A stretch of 64,000 nucleotides of DNA from assembly GCA_963669455.1 (NCBI GenBank), contig OY770026.1:186001-250000 (forward strand), given 5' to 3'. The notes under the pieces are model-generated. The model saw nothing but the letters and a program-made list of their open reading frames with translations. It searched no databases and had not been told where the DNA came from. Below, one piece after another: positions 59,741-64,000 of the stretch; positions within the stretch are counted from its first letter, which is position 1; each line of letters starts with the position of its first letter. This DNA is from JAWKWH01 sp963669455. GTDB lineage: Bacteria; Pseudomonadota; Alphaproteobacteria; Rhizobiales; Rhizobiaceae. A program made the translations under genes and the position numbers.

Positions 59741-61753
59741 TTATCCGACGATGCGCAGGTTGGACAGTTCGTCGGCGATCGAGTCAAACGTAGTATCCAG
59801 ATTAGCGCCGGTGGTGTTCCAAAACAGCCTTTTCGCGCTCCCGTCAGCATTTTTCCCAAATCGCGAGACCGATGAACAGTTTTCCAGTGCGCGTAGCGCC
59901 TTAGCATCGAGCGATTTGTTGAGATCGAGCGCGACTGTTATGATCACGATGTTGTCTTTCTTGGCGTTTTCGCACGTAGCTGTCAGTTGCTCGTCCATTG
60001 CCACCGTATAGTTATTATTGAAAAATTTGCTTCTGCTTACCTTGGAACTCGATCCCTTGAACAGACGGGTCGTACTACTTCCGTCATATCCCTTTCCAGT
60101 ATAACCATGTGCTGAGTATATCGACTTGTTTTTTGCCGGATCCGGCAAACCAAGGCTTCCAGGTGTGTAGTATGTGTTCTCGCCGTCCGTCAGCAAGATA
60201 ACGATCTTGTCGTTTCCGGCTTCAGCTTCCGAGCGGCCTTCGGTGAAGGGAGCGCCACTGGAAAGTGTATGCCAACCCCAGATCAATCCATGACCGGCAT
60301 CGGTTGCGCCGTCCGGGGTCATAGCATCAATTGCATCCTTGATCGCTTTCTTGCCATCTACTGTCGAAACATCCTCAAGCGGTGTAATAGGCGGTGTTGT
60401 GCAGCTAAAGTTTGGCCCGCGGCCCGCCGGGACACTGGTTCCGTAGGGGCGCGTATAGAAGTACTTACGCATATCCTCCAGGCGCTGGCGATTTGTGAGG
60501 CCTCTAGCGGAATCCGCCCAATAGCTATTGTAATCCATGCTGGTGGTATCCCAGGTCCGTGTATCGAGTGTCGTTTCGGCGGTACCGTCTCCATCCATAT
60601 CGACCTCCCGCCAAACATTGCCTGGTTCATCGGGTGCAAACATTGGCACAAACAATGTCGCCGGGTTCGACGCTGTCGCAGGAGTGTCGTTTGTGTTGTA
60701 GGGATAAGGACGCGCTTCAACGCAACCTGCCCAACTTTCATACGGGCCTTCGACATCGGTAACTGTCACTGTACGGACGGTTTTCCAGGTCCATTTAACG
60801 CAGCTGCCATTCCTACGGGTTTTGCATACCCGCTTTGTTTCATACGTCGTCTCTCTATTCTGGCTAGCGACGATTTTCATGTCTTCGAATAGTGTGAAAC
60901 GAGTTACCGGCTTGCCTTTACGCTTGACAGTTTTTCCGTTGCTGTCGACATAGTTCCAGCCATTGCCGCGCATTTGGTATTTATTTCCCACGTGTCTGAT
61001 CCATTTGTCGCGATCGTTGTCTTTGGTCATTTTCGACCAATCAAAGTTTTCATGGTGTATGGGTGAAATACCAGTCGTATCCATCCAATCTTCAGAAGCA
61101 TTGGATGGACCCACATTCACCGAACTGGAGAAGGGAACCAGTGAAAACTGAACTGGCCTGGGGACCTGCTGCAAAGTTGACCCATGCGTTGCTAACTTGT
61201 CCACAAGCTTCTTGGAAGCAGCTTTCAAAAGGTCGATGCGTTTCTTGCCCGATCCGTTACCGTTATGCCTCATAGACCCAGAATTATCGAGCACGAGCGC
61301 AATTTCGATGGTGTTCCTCAGCCGGATTTCGCTCTTGGTATTGAAGGCGAGATCAATGTTCTGGCCGCTTCCATTTGTGTTAAGCAGATATTTGAACAAG
61401 GGGAGAAAAACCGGCTTATATTTCAATTTGGCGCTCAGTTTGAGTATTCCGCCGCCTTTCGGCTGGTTCGGCAAGACGAAACTCAACGTGGTTGCGGAGG
61501 CGATCTCCGAGTCAACATTTTCATTGAAAAAATCTGTCGCATAGGCCTTGGCCTGATCCGGATCGGCACCCAATTGCAGGTGGCGGCCCATTGCTATGCC
61601 AGCCGCATCAAGAGCCTGCATTGTTACCTGGCGCTGCCGACTCATTTCGGTGAAGTCAATTGCAATCGCAAGACCACCCATCAGCGGAACCACAGCCAGT
61701 GCGGTAATGATCAAGAAGTTGCCACGGATATTGCTGACAAACTTGTGTAACAT
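59741..61753 (-). CDS. TadG-like protein with VWA domain, membrane anchored
   Basis: 670 residues. The N-terminus has RGNFLIITALAVVPLMGGLAIAIDFTEMSRQRQVTMQALDAA, the single helix and following segment of TadE/TadG pilus-assembly proteins. A von Willebrand A domain follows with MIDAS residues in IALVLDNSGSM (about residues 155-165), later ILLTDGENTYYT and a long insertion of about 200 residues between the two halves, rich in aromatic residues and Cys. TadG takes part in Flp/Tad pilus assembly, but no other tad genes are nearby, so this may be a free-standing adhesin-like form. It is separate from neighbours by 300 bp or more. Confidence 0.88.
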   Translation of the reverse strand: MLHKFVSNIRGNFLIITALAVVPLMGGLAIAIDFTEMSRQRQVTMQALDAAGIAMGRHLQLGADPDQAKAYATDFFNENVDSEIASATTLSFVLPNQPKGGGILKLSAKLKYKPVFLPLFKYLLNTNGSGQNIDLAFNTKSEIRLRNTIEIALVLDNSGSMRHNGNGSGKKRIDLLKAASKKLVDKLATHGSTLQQVPRPVQFSLVPFSSSVNVGPSNASEDWMDTTGISPIHHENFDWSKMTKDNDRDKWIRHVGNKYQMRGNGWNYVDSNGKTVKRKGKPVTRFTLFEDMKIVASQNRETTYETKRVCKTRRNGSCVKWTWKTVRTVTVTDVEGPYESWAGCVEARPYPYNTNDTPATASNPATLFVPMFAPDEPGNVWREVDMDGDGTAETTLDTRTWDTTSMDYNSYWADSARGLTNRQRLEDMRKYFYTRPYGTSVPAGRGPNFSCTTPPITPLEDVSTVDGKKAIKDAIDAMTPDGATDAGHGLIWGWHTLSSGAPFTEGRSEAEAGNDKIVILLTDGENTYYTPGSLGLPDPAKNKSIYSAHGYTGKGYDGSSTTRLFKGSSSKVSRSKFFNNNYTVAMDEQLTATCENAKKDNIVIITVALDLNKSLDAKALRALENCSSVSRFGKNADGSAKRLFWNTTGANLDTTFDSIADELSNLRIVG

Positions 61754-61982
61754 TGTCTAGCTCCTTCAGAGCAATACATGGGTGTCCTTTATCTCATAGA
61801 TAATTTAAATTTTAATTGTAGCGTTCGTTCAAAACCTGACCGGTTGGCTAACGGCTTGTAAACTAATGGCGACGCCGGATTGCGCGAGGTGATTTGCCTC
61901 TTGCTCCAACACCGGGTGACATGCAGGCTGCATTGCTCTATTGGCAGCGCTGCTTCAACATTCTCAATGGTACAAGGGTCAC

Positions 61983-62843
61983 ATGCCCACCACGCCTGCC
62001 CGCATAGATAGTCTGGAAACGCTCCTTGGGCGTTACGCCGTGATTTTGTGCGACGTTTGGGGCGTGGTTCACAACGGCATTGCTGCGTTCGATGAGGCCT
62101 GTGCCGCGCTTGCCCGGGCACGCGAAGCAGGAAAGGTGGTCGTCCTCATCACTAACTCTCCAAGACCCAACAGTGGTGTGGAGCAGCAGATCAACGGCTT
62201 GAACGTGCCAAATAGCAGTTGGGACAGGATTGTCACATCGGGCGATGTAACCCGCAATCTGATCGCCCAATCAGCCCGGCGTATTTATCATCTCGGGCCT
62301 GATCGTGACTATGAGATTTATGACGGGCTCGATATCGACATGGTCGATGAATTCGAAGCGGCAGCGATATGTTGCACCGGACTGTTCGACGATCAGACGG
62401 AGACACCTGAAACCTATATTGAAATGCTGCAACGGTTTCGGTCGCGTGATCTGCCTTTTATCTGCGCCAATCCGGATATCGTCGTCGAGCGTGGCGACCA
62501 GATGCTCTGGTGCGCCGGCGCATTGGCGCGCGACTATAGTCTTTTGGGTGGCCGCACATTGATCGCCGGCAAGCCGCATCGGCCGATCTACGATGCTGCG
62601 CTCACCGCCGCCGCAGATGTTCTGGGCCGCGCCGTTGGTTCATCCGATGCGCTGGCGATTGGCGATGGCATGCTGACCGATGTCAAAGGGGCGGCGGATG
62701 CCGGTATCGATGTGCTCTATATCTCCGCCGGTATCCACGCTGCAGAATATGGAGAGGCCGACCGGCCGGATCTCGCGCGCCTGGCGGATTTTTTGAAGTC
62801 TCATGGCCATGAGCCGGTAGGCTTCATGCCCCGATTGCGGTAG
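61983..62843 (+). CDS. TIGR01459-family HAD hydrolase
   Basis: 286 residues from the ATG at 61983, the start used by homologues; 14 more residues are possible upstream. HAD motif I is AVILCDVWGVVHNGIAAF (DxWG, Asp nucleophile), with motif II VVLITNSPR. The cap region and motif IV GDGMLTDVKGAADAGIDVLYI are seen. Alphaproteobacterial TIGR01459 proteins are predicted sugar phosphatases. It precedes ribF by 12 bp, a pairing seen in related genomes. Confidence 0.93.
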   Translation: MPTTPARIDSLETLLGRYAVILCDVWGVVHNGIAAFDEACAALARAREAGKVVVLITNSPRPNSGVEQQINGLNVPNSSWDRIVTSGDVTRNLIAQSARRIYHLGPDRDYEIYDGLDIDMVDEFEAAAICCTGLFDDQTETPETYIEMLQRFRSRDLPFICANPDIVVERGDQMLWCAGALARDYSLLGGRTLIAGKPHRPIYDAALTAAADVLGRAVGSSDALAIGDGMLTDVKGAADAGIDVLYISAGIHAAEYGEADRPDLARLADFLKSHGHEPVGFMPRLR

Positions 62844-62855
62844 TCGGATATCGAC

Positions 62856-63869
62856 ATGAGCGCAAACCCGCACACAAAGGCACATGCAGGACATCGCCGG
62901 ATCACCGGCGGTGTTAGGCTGCCGGAAGAGCTGCGTGGCGGGGTTGTCGCCATTGGCAATTTTGATGGCGTCCATCGCGGCCATCAGGCCGTCCTTGATC
63001 GTGCGCTCAAGGAAGCAGAAAAAGCCTCCGTTCCAGCTTTGGTCCTGACCTTTGAGCCGCATCCCAGAACCCTGTTCAACCCGCAAAAACCGGTCTACCG
63101 CCTGACGCCCCCAACAATGAAAGCTGAGCTTTTGGGCAGGTTTGGTTTCGATGCCGTGATCGAATATCCGTTTACAAAGGCGTTTGCCGGCCGCTCGCCT
63201 GAGGCATTCGTATCCGACGTTCTGTCGGATCAGCTTGGGATTTCATCTGCGATCACCGGTTTTGATTTTCACTTCGGCAAGAGCCGGCAGGGTGGACCCG
63301 GATATCTGATGGAAGCGGGCAGGCGACTTGGCTTCCAGGTCGGCCTTATCGACGCGTTTCGCGATGAGGCAACCGAAGTCATTTCATCGAGCCGTATCCG
63401 CGAATGCCTTTCAGCCGGCGCGCTTGCCGAGGCGAACGGTTTGCTCGGTTATCGGCATTCCATCAGCGGAACTGTCGTCAAAGGCCGCCAATTGGGCCGG
63501 ACGCTTGGATTTCCAACCGCCAATTTCCGCCTCGATGCAGAAACAAGCCTGTGCCACGGCATCTATGCCGTACGCCTGCGCCGCGCCGATAGCAGCCTTT
63601 ATGACGGGGTGGCAAGTTTCGGCCGCCGCCCGACTGTTGAAAACGAGGGCGAAGCTTTGCTGGAGGTTTTTGTTTTTGATTTTGACGACGACCTTTATGG
63701 CGAGGAATGCCTTGTTTCGCTATTCGGCTTTTTGCGCCCTGAAGAAAAATTCGACGGGCTGGAAACACTGACTGCACAGATGAAACGCGATGAAGCGGAA
63801 GCACGTGCCCTTTTGTCGGGCGTCGTTCCGTTTGGCAGTCTGGACCGGATGCTGGCATTTAACACATGA
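62856..63869 (+). CDS. ribF: Bifunctional riboflavin kinase/FAD synthetase
   Basis: 337 residues. The N-terminal adenylyltransferase has VVAIGNFDGVHRGHQAVL, LTFEPHPRTLF and FHFGKSRQGG, and the C-terminal kinase starts around residue 195 with VVKGRQLGRTLGFPTANFRL and YDGVASFGRRPTVE. It converts riboflavin to FMN and FAD. The length and both domains are complete. The ATG at 62856 is followed by a variable N-terminal segment (KAHAGHRRITGGVRLPEEL). It overlaps the next gene by four bases. Confidence 0.97.
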   Translation: MSANPHTKAHAGHRRITGGVRLPEELRGGVVAIGNFDGVHRGHQAVLDRALKEAEKASVPALVLTFEPHPRTLFNPQKPVYRLTPPTMKAELLGRFGFDAVIEYPFTKAFAGRSPEAFVSDVLSDQLGISSAITGFDFHFGKSRQGGPGYLMEAGRRLGFQVGLIDAFRDEATEVISSSRIRECLSAGALAEANGLLGYRHSISGTVVKGRQLGRTLGFPTANFRLDAETSLCHGIYAVRLRRADSSLYDGVASFGRRPTVENEGEALLEVFVFDFDDDLYGEECLVSLFGFLRPEEKFDGLETLTAQMKRDEAEARALLSGVVPFGSLDRMLAFNT

Positions 63870-64000
63870 ACCGGAATGTTTTGATCACGGGCGCTACCTC
63901 GGGCATCGGTCTGGCGCTCGCCGGACGCATGGCTAAGGGCTCGGATCTTCTTTTGACGGGCCGCCGCGACAGATCCGATGTCAAACAGGCCCTGCCTGAC
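63866..64000 (+). CDS. SDR-family oxidoreductase, 3' end outside the window
   Basis: The first 45 residues are visible: NRNVLITGATSGIGLALAGR has the Gly-rich nucleotide-binding loop of short-chain dehydrogenases. The gene continues past base 64000, so the catalytic residues cannot be checked. The ATG overlaps the ribF stop (ATGA), indicating a common transcript. Confidence 0.85.
   Translation, partial: MNRNVLITGATSGIGLALAGRMAKGSDLLLTGRRDRSDVKQALPD

Overview
The window looks like a chromosome segment of an alphaproteobacterium of the order Hyphomicrobiales (Rhizobiales). The evidence is the gene set and its order: a second sigma-32 (RpoH2 type), GapR, a DUF1013/TrcR regulator, DUF1036-pyk, DUF4170 beside an lpxK-waaA-acyltransferase operon, a SAM-II riboswitch before metA, an alphaproteobacterial 6S RNA before 5-formyl-THF cyclo-ligase, and CIRCE-controlled groESL. 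No rRNA, convincing tRNA or CRISPR array was found.

Region 1 (1 to about 14.3-14.65 kb) is an integrated mobilisable or conjugative element entered part-way. It has a VirD4/TraG coupling ATPase, an uncharacterised operon of small membrane proteins beside it, a MOBP-type relaxase fused to a helicase, and a MobC-like ribbon-helix-helix protein. No mating-pore genes or integrase lie inside the window. Between the transfer modules is AT-richer cargo: a perfect 10+3+10 palindrome two bases from the start codon of a small unknown gene, then a 1119-residue P-loop (STAND-like) protein ending in ankyrin repeats. Eight of these repeats are almost identical 102-bp units. This cargo is the best candidate for an undescribed system, plausibly anti-phage or inter-element defence; that function is inferred from architecture and location only. 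The right edge (14258-14683) has no gene and probably holds oriT and the element end.

Region 2 (14.7-36 kb) is core chromosome. It carries a divergent DUF4198/HupE pair (probable metal uptake), xseA, mutL with the endonuclease motif, an SDR lacking its catalytic Tyr/Lys, ribosomal protein L36, a TPR protein, a hydrolase, pyruvate kinase with DUF1036, an N-formylglutamate amidohydrolase-like enzyme, DUF2093, the lipid A/Kdo cluster lpxK-waaA-LPLAT-DUF4170-cysQ-pmbA, and a run of CPA2 antiporter, VOC protein and MATE exporter.

Region 3 (36-53 kb) has rpoH2, DUF1244, gapR, two divergent S1 serine proteases (one a very complete trypsin zymogen), a CoxE-like VWA protein, a formylglycine-generating-enzyme-like protein, metA under SAM-II control, a MoxR ATPase, 6S RNA with 5-FCL, a YmdB-type phosphodiesterase, trcR, several small enzymes, pyrF, a PHA depolymerase and a transglutaminase-like cysteine peptidase.

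Region 4 (53-64 kb) has a MITE-like element, an unknown membrane-anchored protein, a complete TRAP transporter operon, groESL, a TadG-like VWA protein, a HAD hydrolase, ribF and the start of an SDR gene cut by the window end. Dispersed palindromic repeats at 20.1, 37.0 and 37.9 kb and MITE-type ends at 53 and 59.6 kb mark the intergenic spaces.
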